Below, piece by piece: positions 1-6,607 of a stretch of DNA of 21,176 nt. The first letter of the stretch is position 1, and each line of letters opens with the position of its first letter. Made by a program: the position numbers and the translations under genes. Where the stretch lies: positions 1-21,176 of the forward strand of contig DISE01000094.1 of the NCBI GenBank assembly GCA_002421865.1. The letters run 5' to 3'. The notes below the pieces were generated by a model. The model worked only from the letters and a program-made list of their open reading frames with translations, made no database searches and was not told the origin of the DNA. This DNA comes from Castellaniella sp. UBA6218 (GTDB lineage: Bacteria; Pseudomonadota; Gammaproteobacteria; Burkholderiales; Burkholderiaceae_B).

Positions 1-1
1 G

Positions 2-694
2 CTGACCGATATCCTGGGCGGCGAGGACCACCTCGGCGACATGGACTTCAAGGTCGCGGGCACCGAGAACGGCATCGCCGGCCTGCAGATGGACATCAAG
101 ATCCAGGGCATCACCAAGGAGATCATGCAGGTCGCGCTGGCCCAGGCCCGCGAAGGCCGCTTGCACATCCTGGGCAAGATGCGCGAGGCCATCGACGGTT
201 CCCGCCAGGAACTGTCCGACTTCGCGCCGCGCATGCTCAGCATCAAGATCAACCCGGAAAAGATCCGTGACGTGATCGGCAAGGGTGGCGCCACCATCCG
301 TGCGCTGACCGAGGAAACCGGTTGCCAGATCGACATCAGCGACGATGGCAGCATCACCATCGCCAGCGCCGATCTGGACCGCGCCCACGAAGCCGAGCGC
401 CGCATCAAGGAACTGACCGCCGACGTCGAAGTGGGCCAGGAATACCAGGGCACCGTCCAGCGCCTGCTGGATTTCGGCGCCATCGTCCAGGTCCTGCCCG
501 GCCGCGACGGCCTGCTGCACATCTCGGAGATCGCCAATTACCGCATCGCCGACATCAACGATGTGCTGAAGGTCGGCCAGTCGGTGCGCGTCAAGATCCT
601 CGAGGCCGACGAACGCGGCCGCCTGCGCCTGTCGGTCAAGGCGATCGGCGGCATCGAAGCCCAAGGTGGCCCCGCCGCCCCCGAAGCGCAGTAA
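2..694 (+). CDS. pnp: Polyribonucleotide nucleotidyltransferase (PNPase), C-terminal part
   Basis: This is the 3' end of the gene for PNPase, the phosphorolytic 3'-5' exoribonuclease of the RNA degradosome. The reading frame is open from the left edge, so the true start lies outside the window. The visible part begins with the end of the second RNase PH core (wording LTDILGGEDHLGDMDFK, typical of the active-site region). A KH domain follows with its GKGG loop (VIGKGGATIRALTEETG), then an S1 domain running from GQEYQGTVQRLLDFGAIV to RLRLSVKA. A short Ala/Pro-rich tail ends at TAA 692-694. A strong hairpin with a T-rich tail lies 50 bp downstream. The domain order and wording leave little doubt about identity. 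Confidence 0.97.
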   Translation: MTDILGGEDHLGDMDFKVAGTENGIAGLQMDIKIQGITKEIMQVALAQAREGRLHILGKMREAIDGSRQELSDFAPRMLSIKINPEKIRDVIGKGGATIRALTEETGCQIDISDDGSITIASADLDRAHEAERRIKELTADVEVGQEYQGTVQRLLDFGAIVQVLPGRDGLLHISEIANYRIADINDVLKVGQSVRVKILEADERGRLRLSVKAIGGIEAQGGPAAPEAQ

Positions 695-743
695 TCCTGT
701 CTGTATCCGCCGGCGCGGCCTTCGGGCCGGGCCGCGGACCGAA

Positions 744-776
744 AAACGGGCGTCCTTCGGGACGCCCGTTTCTTTT
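744..776 (+). terminator. Bidirectional Rho-independent terminator between pnp and speG
   Basis: A perfect 12-bp stem (744-755 with 760-771) closes on a TTCG loop and is followed by CTTTT on the plus strand. Read on the minus strand, the same stem is followed by TTTTTC, so it can also end speG transcription. A smaller TTCG hairpin (716-720 with 725-729) lies just upstream. Confidence 0.9.
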
Positions 777-808
777 GATGCGGCCGGCCCCGCAGGCCGC
801 CAGATGGG

Positions 809-1366
809 TCAGTAGGCGGTCGTTTCCGTCAGGCGGGGGTGCGACGGCGGATGTTTGCCCAGATAGTCGTGCTGGAACAGGCGCATCCGCAGCACGCTGC
901 GGTACTCGCCATTGACGAAGAACTCGTCCTGCAGCTCGCCCTCGGTCCGGAAGCCCATCCGGGTATAGATGCGGATCGCCTTCTTGTTCTCGGTGTCCAC
1001 GATCAGGTAGAGCTTGTAGAGGTTCAGCACCTTGAAGCCATATTCCATCGCCAGTTGCGTCGCGTGCGTGGCCAGGCCGCGGCCCTGGTGATCCGGGGCG
1101 ATGATGATCTGGAATTCCGCCCGCCGGTGGACATGGTCGATTTCCACCAGTTCCACCAGACCCGCACGCTGGCCGTCGCATTCGACGATGAAGCGCCGTT
1201 CGCTCTGATCGTGGACGTGCTGGTCGTACAGGGATTGCAATTCGGTGAACGTGGCGAACGGCTCTTCGAACCAGTAGCGCATCACGCTGGCGTTGTTGTC
1301 CAGCTGATGCACGAATTGCAGGTCCACCCGCTCCAGCGGACGCAGTTTGATGGGTTCGGCGCGCAT
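809..1366 (-). CDS. speG: Spermidine N1-acetyltransferase
   Basis: A GNAT-family enzyme that transfers acetyl from acetyl-CoA to spermidine/spermine, lowering polyamine load in the cytoplasm. The 185-residue protein matches E. coli SpeG wording nearly throughout: LRPLERVDLQFVHQLDNN at the N terminus, the polyamine-site stretch YWFEEPF, the acetyl-CoA loop QGRGLA (about 94-99) and the tyrosine of IRIYTRMGF (Tyr134, equal to the catalytic Tyr of SpeG). The length is as usual for the family. I chose the ATG at 1366 because AAGGAA lies just upstream and the protein then starts like SpeG; a longer frame reaches 1480 but would run into the divergent LysR gene. The gene converges on pnp and shares its terminator. 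Confidence 0.95.
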   Translation of the reverse strand: MRAEPIKLRPLERVDLQFVHQLDNNASVMRYWFEEPFATFTELQSLYDQHVHDQSERRFIVECDGQRAGLVELVEIDHVHRRAEFQIIIAPDHQGRGLATHATQLAMEYGFKVLNLYKLYLIVDTENKKAIRIYTRMGFRTEGELQDEFFVNGEYRSVLRMRLFQHDYLGKHPPSHPRLTETTAY

Positions 1367-1384
1367 GATCGATTTCCTTCTTCT

Positions 1385-1413
1385 TTGACAATACAAGAGG
1401 CCAGGTGCATTAT
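1385..1413 (+). promoter_or_regulatory. Sigma70-type promoter for the LysR gene
   Basis: TTGACA (1385-1390), a 17-bp spacer and CATTAT (1408-1413) lie 48 bp before the LysR ATG, inside the 94-bp divergent gap with speG. On the opposite strand a GATAAT-type -10 can be read for speG, with only a weak -35. The overlap would let the LysR protein influence both genes. Confidence 0.6.
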
Positions 1414-1460
1414 CTTTCTTGTTTGCAGATTCATAAAGATAGAATCCATCTGGTTCATAG

Positions 1461-2354
1461 ATGAGCGATTCACGATCCATGCGCTGGGATCTCGATCAGT
1501 TACGCCAGTTCATCGCCACCGCGGACAGCGGCTCGATCAGCGCCGCCGCCCGCGTCCTGGGCAAGGCTCAATCGGCCGTCAGCACGGCGATCGCGCTTCT
1601 TGAGGCCGATCTCGGCGTGATGCTGTTCGATCGTTCCGGCCATCGGGCGCGTCCCACCGACGCCGGCCGGGTATTGCTGCTGGAAGCCCGGGAACTTCTG
1701 CGCCAGGCGTCCGAACTCGACCAGCGCGCCCTGGCCCTGGCGGCCGGCGGCGATGCCAGGCTGGCGCTGGCGCTCGACGAGGCGCTGCCCTACATGGCCA
1801 TCAGCGCCCTGGTGCGCGAACTGTCGGACCGCTTTCCCCATCTGGAACTGACTCTGCTCAACGGCACCGCCGCGGAGGTCGTGGACTATGTGGATGGCCG
1901 GCGGGCCGACATGGCGTTTCATTTCGACAGGGGTCCGGCCTATGCGCATTTCGACCAGCGCCGGATCGGCGCCGTGCCGCAAGGCGTCTTCGTATCCAGC
2001 GGCCATCCGCTGCTGGAGGCCAGGCCGGCCGGGCGCAAGGAGCTGGCCCGCCACCGGCAGATCCTGATGCATGCGGACGATGCGCCGGAACAGGCCTACA
2101 GCCCCCGCGTGTGGCGTTCGGACAGTTTTTACAGCATCGCCGACATGGCGGCCGATGGCCTGGGATGGGCGATCCTGCCGGTCAACATTGCACGCGAGGA
2201 AAGCTACCCGAAGTCGCTCAGGCAACTGGAGTGTCCGTCACTGACGCTGCCCCCGCTGCCGGTGCGCGTGCTGTGGCGCCGGGGCTCTCGCCCCGGTCCG
2301 GCGGCGCGGTGGGTGGAGACCCGTTTCACCGAACTGTTGCGCAGCGCCGGGTGA
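1461..2354 (+). CDS. LysR-family transcriptional regulator
   Basis: A 297-residue LysR-type regulator of normal length. The winged helix-turn-helix occupies roughly residues 10-70 (LDQLRQFIATADSGSISAAARVLG, then QSAVSTAIALLEADLGVMLFDR). The remainder (about 95-290) is the usual two-lobed effector-binding region. The start could be the ATG at 1461 or the in-frame ATG at 1479; the second puts MRWDLDQLRQF at the N terminus, closer to family practice. It is divergent from speG and convergent with the quinone oxidoreductase (12 bp apart). The effector cannot be read from sequence. By the common LysR layout, regulation of the divergent speG is the first guess. Confidence 0.9.
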   Translation: MSDSRSMRWDLDQLRQFIATADSGSISAAARVLGKAQSAVSTAIALLEADLGVMLFDRSGHRARPTDAGRVLLLEARELLRQASELDQRALALAAGGDARLALALDEALPYMAISALVRELSDRFPHLELTLLNGTAAEVVDYVDGRRADMAFHFDRGPAYAHFDQRRIGAVPQGVFVSSGHPLLEARPAGRKELARHRQILMHADDAPEQAYSPRVWRSDSFYSIADMAADGLGWAILPVNIAREESYPKSLRQLECPSLTLPPLPVRVLWRRGSRPGPAARWVETRFTELLRSAG

Positions 2355-2366
2355 GCTGGCGGCGCC

Positions 2367-3347
2367 TCAGCGCACCGCCAGCACGATTTTCCCGATCTGC
2401 TCGCCCGCGTCCATCATCGCGTGCGCGCGCGCGGCCTCGGCCAGCGGAAAGGTCGCGTGGATCGAGGGCCGCACGGCGCCGGATTCCAGCAGCGGCCAGA
2501 CGCGCTCGCGCAGCGCCGAGGCGATGCGGGCCTTGAATGCCACGGGACGCGCCCGCAGCGTCGAGCCCGTCACTGTCAGGCGGCGGCGCATCACCTGGCC
2601 GCAATTCAGCGTCCCGCGAGAGCCGCCCAGCAAGGCGATCATCACCAGCCGGCCGTCGTCGGCCAGCGCTTCGATGTTGCGTTCCAGATAATCGCCCGCG
2701 ACCATGTCCAGGATCACGTCCACGCCGCGCCCATCGGTCAGCGACTTGATCTCCGCGACGAAATCCTGGGCGTGGTAGTCGATGCCTCGCGCGCAGCCCA
2801 GGGCCTCGACAGCCCGCGCGCGCGCAGGCCCACCGGCGGTGGCGTAGACCGTGTGGCCGAAGGCGCGCGCCAGCGCGATGGCCGTCGTGCCGATGCCGCT
2901 GGCGCCGCCGTGGACCAGCAGCGTCTCGCCGGGTGCCAGGGCGCCCCGGTCGAAGACGTTGCTCCAGACCGTGAAATAGGTTTCCGGCAGGGCGGCGGCC
3001 TCGATCATGGACAGCCCCGCCGGTACGGGCAGGCACTGCGCGGCGGGCGCCGTGCAGAATTGCGCATAGCCGCCGCCGGCGACCAGGGCGCAGACGGCGT
3101 CCCCCAGCTTGAATCCGGCGGATTCGGGCGCGCCGCCGACGATGCGGCCGGCGATTTCCAGGCCGGGCAGGTCGGATGCGCCGGCGGGGGGCGGATAGCT
3201 GCCCTGGCGCTGGAAGACGTCGGGCCGGTTGACGCCGGCGGCCTCGACCTTGATCAGGACTTCGCCGGGACCGGGCACGGGGGTGGGGCGGTCTGTCTGA
3301 CGAAGGACGTCGGGCCCGCCCGGCGCGGTAATTTCAATGGCTTGCAT
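2367..3347 (-). CDS. NAD(P)H quinone oxidoreductase, PIG3 family (zinc-free MDR)
   Basis: A 326-residue medium-chain dehydrogenase/reductase of the quinone oxidoreductase type, which passes hydride from NADPH to quinones or other electrophiles in the cytoplasm. The N-terminal GroES-like part shows the PIG3 signature AGVNRPDVFQRQGSYPPP (about 37-54) followed by DLPGLEIAG. The nucleotide-binding loop is HGGASGIGTTAIALA (about 146-160). Structural and catalytic zinc cysteines of alcohol dehydrogenases are absent, as expected. The start is taken at 3347 (MQAIEI), preceded by AAGGAG; the frame extends 10 codons further upstream without a better site. In many betaproteobacteria a gene of this family sits close to pnp, as here, but I recall it on the same strand as pnp. 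Confidence 0.9.
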   Translation of the reverse strand: MQAIEITAPGGPDVLRQTDRPTPVPGPGEVLIKVEAAGVNRPDVFQRQGSYPPPAGASDLPGLEIAGRIVGGAPESAGFKLGDAVCALVAGGGYAQFCTAPAAQCLPVPAGLSMIEAAALPETYFTVWSNVFDRGALAPGETLLVHGGASGIGTTAIALARAFGHTVYATAGGPARARAVEALGCARGIDYHAQDFVAEIKSLTDGRGVDVILDMVAGDYLERNIEALADDGRLVMIALLGGSRGTLNCGQVMRRRLTVTGSTLRARPVAFKARIASALRERVWPLLESGAVRPSIHATFPLAEAARAHAMMDAGEQIGKIVLAVR

Positions 3348-3384
3348 GTGGCGCTCCTTCGAATGTGCAGGGGGCATTATGCGC

Positions 3385-3390
3385 TACACT
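3385..3390 (+). promoter_or_regulatory. Possible -10 element for tRNA-Ser
   Basis: TACACT lies 15 bp before the mature tRNA 5' end, at the right distance for a short-leader stable-RNA promoter. No convincing -35 element is seen at 16-18 bp. Confidence 0.35.
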
Positions 3391-3405
3391 TTCGATCTTC
3401 AATGC

Positions 3406-3495
3406 GGAAGCGTGCCAGAGCGGTTGAATGGACCGGTCTTGAAAACCGGCGATGGGGCGACCCATCCGTGAGTTCGAATCTCACCGCTTCCGCCA
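3406..3495 (+). tRNA. tRNA-Ser(UGA)
   Basis: The acceptor arms GGAAGCG and CGCTTCC pair fully, with an encoded CCA. The anticodon stem CCGGT/ACCGG encloses CTTGAAA, giving anticodon TGA at 3440-3442. There is a long variable arm, as in class II tRNAs, and the T-loop TTCGAAT is present. Length with CCA is 90 nt. Confidence 0.97.
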
Positions 3496-3542
3496 ATCGC
3501 GCCCGAACAGCCCCGTCGCGATCGGGCCATGGGACCGATCGC

Positions 3543-4646
3543 ATGGATCACTGCATCAAAGGGCGCAGCGCGCTGACCCCCGAGGACCGGGACTGGACGC
3601 ATCGCGCCATCCGCATCCTCGAAGCCGATGGCCGGCGCTCCGCCGACACGCACCTGGTGAAACCCGACTTTCCAGGGCTGCGCGGCATCGACATCTATTT
3701 CAAGGACGAGAGCACGCACCCGACCGGCAGCCTCAAGCACCGCCTGGCGCGTTCCCTGTTCCTCTACGGCATCTGCAACGGCCGCATTCGTGAAAACACC
3801 TTGCTGGTCGAGGCCTCGTCCGGCTCGACGGCGGTGTCGGAAGCCTATTTCGCCCGCCTGCTGGGCCTGTCCTTCGTCGCCGTGATGACGCGCTCGACCA
3901 GCCAGCAGAAGATCGAGGCGATCGAGCGGTTCGGCGGGCGCTGCCATTTCGTGGATCATGCGCGCGAAGTCTACGGCGCGGCCCAGGCCATCGCCGACGA
4001 GGCGGGGGGCTATTACCTGGACCAGTTCACCCATGCCGAGCGCGCCACGGACTGGCGCGGCAACAACAATATCGCCGAAAGCATCTTCCGCCAGATGTCG
4101 GGCGAATTCCATGCCGTTCCCGAATGGGTGGTCATGAGCGCCGGCACCGGCGGCACCTCGGCCACCATCGGGCGCTTCATCCGCTACCGCAATCTGGACA
4201 CCCGGCTCTGCGTGGTCGACGTCGAGGGCTCGGCCTTCTACGAAGCCTGGCAAAGCGGTGACATGAACATCACGGCGGCGGGTTCCCGCATCGAAGGGAT
4301 CGGCCGTCCGCGCGTCGAACCCTCTTTCATCCCCACCGTCATCGACGAGATGATCCGCATTCCCGACGAGGCCTCGATCGCGGCGGCGCACGTGCTGTCC
4401 GAGCGCCTGTTCCGCCGGGTGGGCGGTTCGACGGGGACGAACTTCATGGGTGTGCTGTGCATGGCCTCGCTCATGCGGCGGCAGGGGCGGGCCGGATCCC
4501 TGGTCACCCTGATCTGCGACAGCGGCGACCGGTACGCGACGAGCTACTACGACGAGGCCTGGTTGCGCGCGCAGAAGCTGGACATCAGCGGTTGGCGTGC
4601 GCGGATCGAGCGGTTCCTGGATACCGGAGAGGAAGGCCTGTTGTAG
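3543..4646 (+). CDS. PLP-dependent L-cysteine desulfhydrase (Cds1-like)
   Basis: A 367-residue fold-type II PLP enzyme of the cysteine synthase superfamily. It matches, from memory, the wording of the Mycobacterium Cds1 protein, which releases sulfide, pyruvate and ammonia from cysteine. Key elements: the PLP lysine in HPTGSLKHRLARS (Lys65), the substrate/PLP-phosphate stretch EASSGSTAVSEAYFA (about 90-104), the stretch DQFTHAERATDWRGNNNIAES, the glycine loop GTGGTSATIG (201-210), RIEGIGRPRVEPSF, and the late DSGDRYATSYY. The start at 3543 is the only in-frame ATG at the conserved N terminus, but no Shine-Dalgarno is visible and an 8-bp hairpin abuts it. The gene follows tRNA-Ser by 47 bp and may be read from its promoter. 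A cysteine synthase role is less likely given the close Cds1 match. Confidence 0.85.
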   Translation: MDHCIKGRSALTPEDRDWTHRAIRILEADGRRSADTHLVKPDFPGLRGIDIYFKDESTHPTGSLKHRLARSLFLYGICNGRIRENTLLVEASSGSTAVSEAYFARLLGLSFVAVMTRSTSQQKIEAIERFGGRCHFVDHAREVYGAAQAIADEAGGYYLDQFTHAERATDWRGNNNIAESIFRQMSGEFHAVPEWVVMSAGTGGTSATIGRFIRYRNLDTRLCVVDVEGSAFYEAWQSGDMNITAAGSRIEGIGRPRVEPSFIPTVIDEMIRIPDEASIAAAHVLSERLFRRVGGSTGTNFMGVLCMASLMRRQGRAGSLVTLICDSGDRYATSYYDEAWLRAQKLDISGWRARIERFLDTGEEGLL

Positions 4647-4652
4647 GCCTGT

Positions 4653-4673
4653 CGGCGGCCTCGACGGCCGCCG
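4653..4673. terminator. GC-rich hairpin between convergent cds1-like and GntR genes
   Basis: An 8-bp stem (4653-4660 with 4666-4673) has a 5-nt loop in the 46-bp convergent gap. There is no T-run on either strand, so this is a weak terminator candidate. Confidence 0.4.
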
Positions 4674-4692
4674 CGCGGAGCGTCCCGGGCGC

Positions 4693-5409
4693 TCAGTCCG
4701 CGAAAATGGCCTCGAAATCCGGCGCGGCCTGGAGTTCGCCCTCCAGGGCGAGCGTGCGTTCGATGTGCAGAAGGTGGTCGAGCATGTGCTGTCTGGCCCC
4801 TTCGGCATCGCCGGCCTCGATCAGATCGACGAGGTCGGTGTGTTCGCTCTGGGGGCAGGCGGGTGCGGTCGGCTTGTCGTACAGCGTGATGATGAGACAG
4901 GTCAGGGAAGTCAGTTCACGGATCACGCGCGTCAGAATGCCGGTGGACACCATGTCGACCAGGTGGATGTGGAATTCTCCAGACAGTCGGATGATGCTGC
5001 GCAGGTCGTCCTTTTGACGGGCGAGCTGTTCTTTGGCGATGTGTTCGCGCAGCACCGCGATGTCTTCCGGCGTGGCCTGAAGGCATAGCTTGGCGACCAG
5101 CGCCGGCTCGATCAGGCGCCGGGCCTCGAACATTTCGCGGGCCTCCTCGACCGAGGGCCTGGCGACGTAGGCGCCACGGTTGGGAATGAGCGTGACGACC
5201 CGTTCGTGGGCGAGACGCGCCAGCACTTGCCGGATCTTGGTCCGGCTGACCCCGGTGACCTCGGCCAGGCGTTCTTCAGCCAGTTTGGCGCCCGGCAGCA
5301 GTCTGCGTTCGAGAATGCCGGTCTGGATACGCTGATAGATGGCTTCGCCATCCATGCCGGATTTCGCCGTCTTTCGGCGAGGCGTTGTCTTTGCGCTTTG
5401 TGGGAGCAT
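4693..5409 (-). CDS. GntR-family regulator with FCD ligand domain (copy 1)
   Basis: A 238-residue regulator of the FadR branch. The winged helix-turn-helix spans about residues 20-85 (IYQRIQTGILERRLLPGAKL, then GVSRTKIRQVLARLAHERVV and the wing PNRGAYVA). The C-terminal all-helical FCD domain (about 90-225) carries the histidines expected as metal/ligand residues: His147 (GEFHIHL), His190 (SEHTDLVDLI) and His212 (DHLLHIE). The start at 5409 is uncertain: no strong ribosome site is seen, and a later in-frame ATG (5355) also has none. It is divergent from the cyclase-amidase operon, the usual position for a local repressor. A dyad of the type such proteins bind lies in the shared gap. The ligand is unknown, probably a pathway intermediate. 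Confidence 0.9.
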   Translation of the reverse strand: MLPQSAKTTPRRKTAKSGMDGEAIYQRIQTGILERRLLPGAKLAEERLAEVTGVSRTKIRQVLARLAHERVVTLIPNRGAYVARPSVEEAREMFEARRLIEPALVAKLCLQATPEDIAVLREHIAKEQLARQKDDLRSIIRLSGEFHIHLVDMVSTGILTRVIRELTSLTCLIITLYDKPTAPACPQSEHTDLVDLIEAGDAEGARQHMLDHLLHIERTLALEGELQAAPDFEAIFAD

Positions 5410-5494
5410 AGGAATGAAGGTCGCGGAAGGCTTCGGATCGGGGATACACCGTGCACCCAGGATTGTACGGCTATTTTGCGATTCGGACTTGATT

Positions 5495-5506
5495 ATTGTT
5501 CACAAT
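5495..5506. promoter_or_regulatory. Putative GntR operator, site A
   Basis: ATTGTTCACAAT has perfect 5-bp half-sites ATTGT/ACAAT around two bases. The core TTGT-N2-ACAA fits the general FadR-branch (FCD) operator pattern. It lies between the divergent GntR-1 and cyclase genes, about 90 bp upstream of the GntR-1 start. Confidence 0.6.
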
Positions 5507-5645
5507 TATTAAAATAAAAACGTACAAACCGGTTCGAAAACTCATGTTTCCGTGTGGATAGGCAACCCGTGCGGGAGCGGTGTCTCCGTGGGCGTAACGG
5601 GGCGGCGCTCAAGGACGGCAAGGGACTGCCGGCGGCGTGTGGGTT

Positions 5646-5674
5646 TTGACAAGGCTTGGACAAGACGGTATTAT
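5646..5674 (+). promoter_or_regulatory. Strong sigma70 promoter of the cyclase-amidase operon
   Basis: TTGACA (5646-5651), an exact 17-bp spacer and TATTAT (5669-5674) make a near-consensus promoter. The predicted start is near 5681, leaving a leader of about 113 nt. Confidence 0.8.
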
Positions 5675-5676
5675 TT

Positions 5677-5688
5677 ATTGTATGCAAA
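5677..5688. promoter_or_regulatory. Putative GntR operator, site B
   Basis: ATTGTATGCAAA is an imperfect copy of the ATTGT-N2-ACAAT dyad (TTGT/GCAA arms). It covers the predicted transcription start of the cyclase promoter, where a bound repressor would block initiation. Confidence 0.5.
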
Positions 5689-5793
5689 ATAATATATGAT
5701 TGGAGACAATGTTCCGGTCCCATGCGTCGCATGCCGGGAATTCAGTCCGTGCTTCGATCAGTGCCCAAGCCCGTCACATCACAGGAGACCGAC

Positions 5794-6567
5794 ATGTCTG
5801 AAGGCAAGAAACTACGCCTGGTGGATCTGAGCCTGCCCATTCGCAACGCTTCGTTCGATACGCAGGAACAGCACATCGAATATACCGATCATCTCGAAAT
5901 GGGCCGTCTGCGTGCCAAGGCCTATGGCATCCAGCCCGATGATCTGCCCCTGCCCGGTGTGCACGCCGCCATGGAGCGGGTCACGCTCTCGACGCATGCG
6001 GGCACGCACATGGATGCGCCGATCCATTACGGTCCGACTTCCGAAGGCAAGCCGGCCAAGACGATCGATCAGATCCCCCTGGAATGGTGTTATGGGGACG
6101 GGGTCGTGCTGGATTTCTCGTGGATGGAGGCCGGCAGGGTCATCGGCGTGGACGATCTGAAGGAAGCGCTCAAAAAGATCGACTACCAGCTCAAGCCAGG
6201 CGACATCGTCCTCATCCGTACCGACCGCTGGCGTGATTTCGACAAGGTGGACTGGGTGATGCGCCATCCCGGCATGGGCCGCGAATCGACGCTGTGGCTC
6301 ATCGAGCAGGGCATCCGCATGATGGGCACGGATGGATGGGGTTGGGACATTCCCATTCCGACCATGGCCGAAGCCCTCAAGAATGGCGACAAAGCGGCCT
6401 TTTTCCCGGGGCATTACGCCGGGCGCGACAAAGAATACTGCCACGTCGAAAAAATGGCCCGCCTCAACGAATTGCCCACGCATGGCTTCAAGGTCGGCAT
6501 TTTCCCGATCCTGATCGAGCGCGCCTCCGGGGGCTGGTGCCGTCCAGTGGCCTTCGTCGAGGAATAA
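5794..6567 (+). CDS. Cyclase-family metal-dependent hydrolase (kynurenine formamidase-like)
   Basis: A 257-residue protein of the cyclase family (PF04199), which includes kynurenine formamidase, isatin hydrolase and similar Zn/Mn enzymes that hydrolyse amide bonds, some in rings. The family signature HxGTHxDxPxH is intact as HAGTHMDAPIH, with His68, His72, Asp74 and His78 as metal ligands. Other conserved stretches are LKPGDIVLIRTDRW (about 134-147) and GTDGWGWD (about 178-185). The start at 5794 has AGGAGA eight bases upstream; the open frame extends 46 codons further back but across the promoter leader. It is the first gene of an operon with the amidase 40 bp downstream. The substrate is not readable; with the amidase a two-step amide/imide hydrolysis is plausible. 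Confidence 0.88.
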   Translation: MSEGKKLRLVDLSLPIRNASFDTQEQHIEYTDHLEMGRLRAKAYGIQPDDLPLPGVHAAMERVTLSTHAGTHMDAPIHYGPTSEGKPAKTIDQIPLEWCYGDGVVLDFSWMEAGRVIGVDDLKEALKKIDYQLKPGDIVLIRTDRWRDFDKVDWVMRHPGMGRESTLWLIEQGIRMMGTDGWGWDIPIPTMAEALKNGDKAAFFPGHYAGRDKEYCHVEKMARLNELPTHGFKVGIFPILIERASGGWCRPVAFVEE

Positions 6568-6607
6568 GACCGGCGTGCCGCGAACGCCACGCATACCGGA
6601 GGAAGCC

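Larger units (their letters stand above)
5410..5793. other. Divergent regulatory region between GntR-1 and the cyclase operon
   Basis: This 384-bp stretch has no long gene. It holds an AT-rich core (about 5490-5530) with a dyad, a strong promoter with a second dyad over its start site (5646-5688), and a leader of about 110 nt before the cyclase ATG. The leader contains a 13-bp palindrome (CATGCGTCGCATG, 5721-5733) and a 30-codon open frame (5709-5801). A TACAAT-type -10 for the GntR gene can be read on the minus strand at 5467-5462, without a good -35. Confidence 0.6.

Noticed and set aside
2421..3542. A very long plus-strand open frame running from inside the quinone oxidoreductase through tRNA-Ser into the Cds1-like gene.
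   Set aside because: The upstream part is the antisense of a well-recognised minus-strand gene and crosses a tRNA; only the part from 3543 matches a protein family.
5721..5733. The 13-bp palindrome CATGCGTCGCATG as a further operator.
   Set aside because: It does not resemble the shared dyad, lies well downstream of the start site, and a single short GC-containing palindrome is expected by chance.
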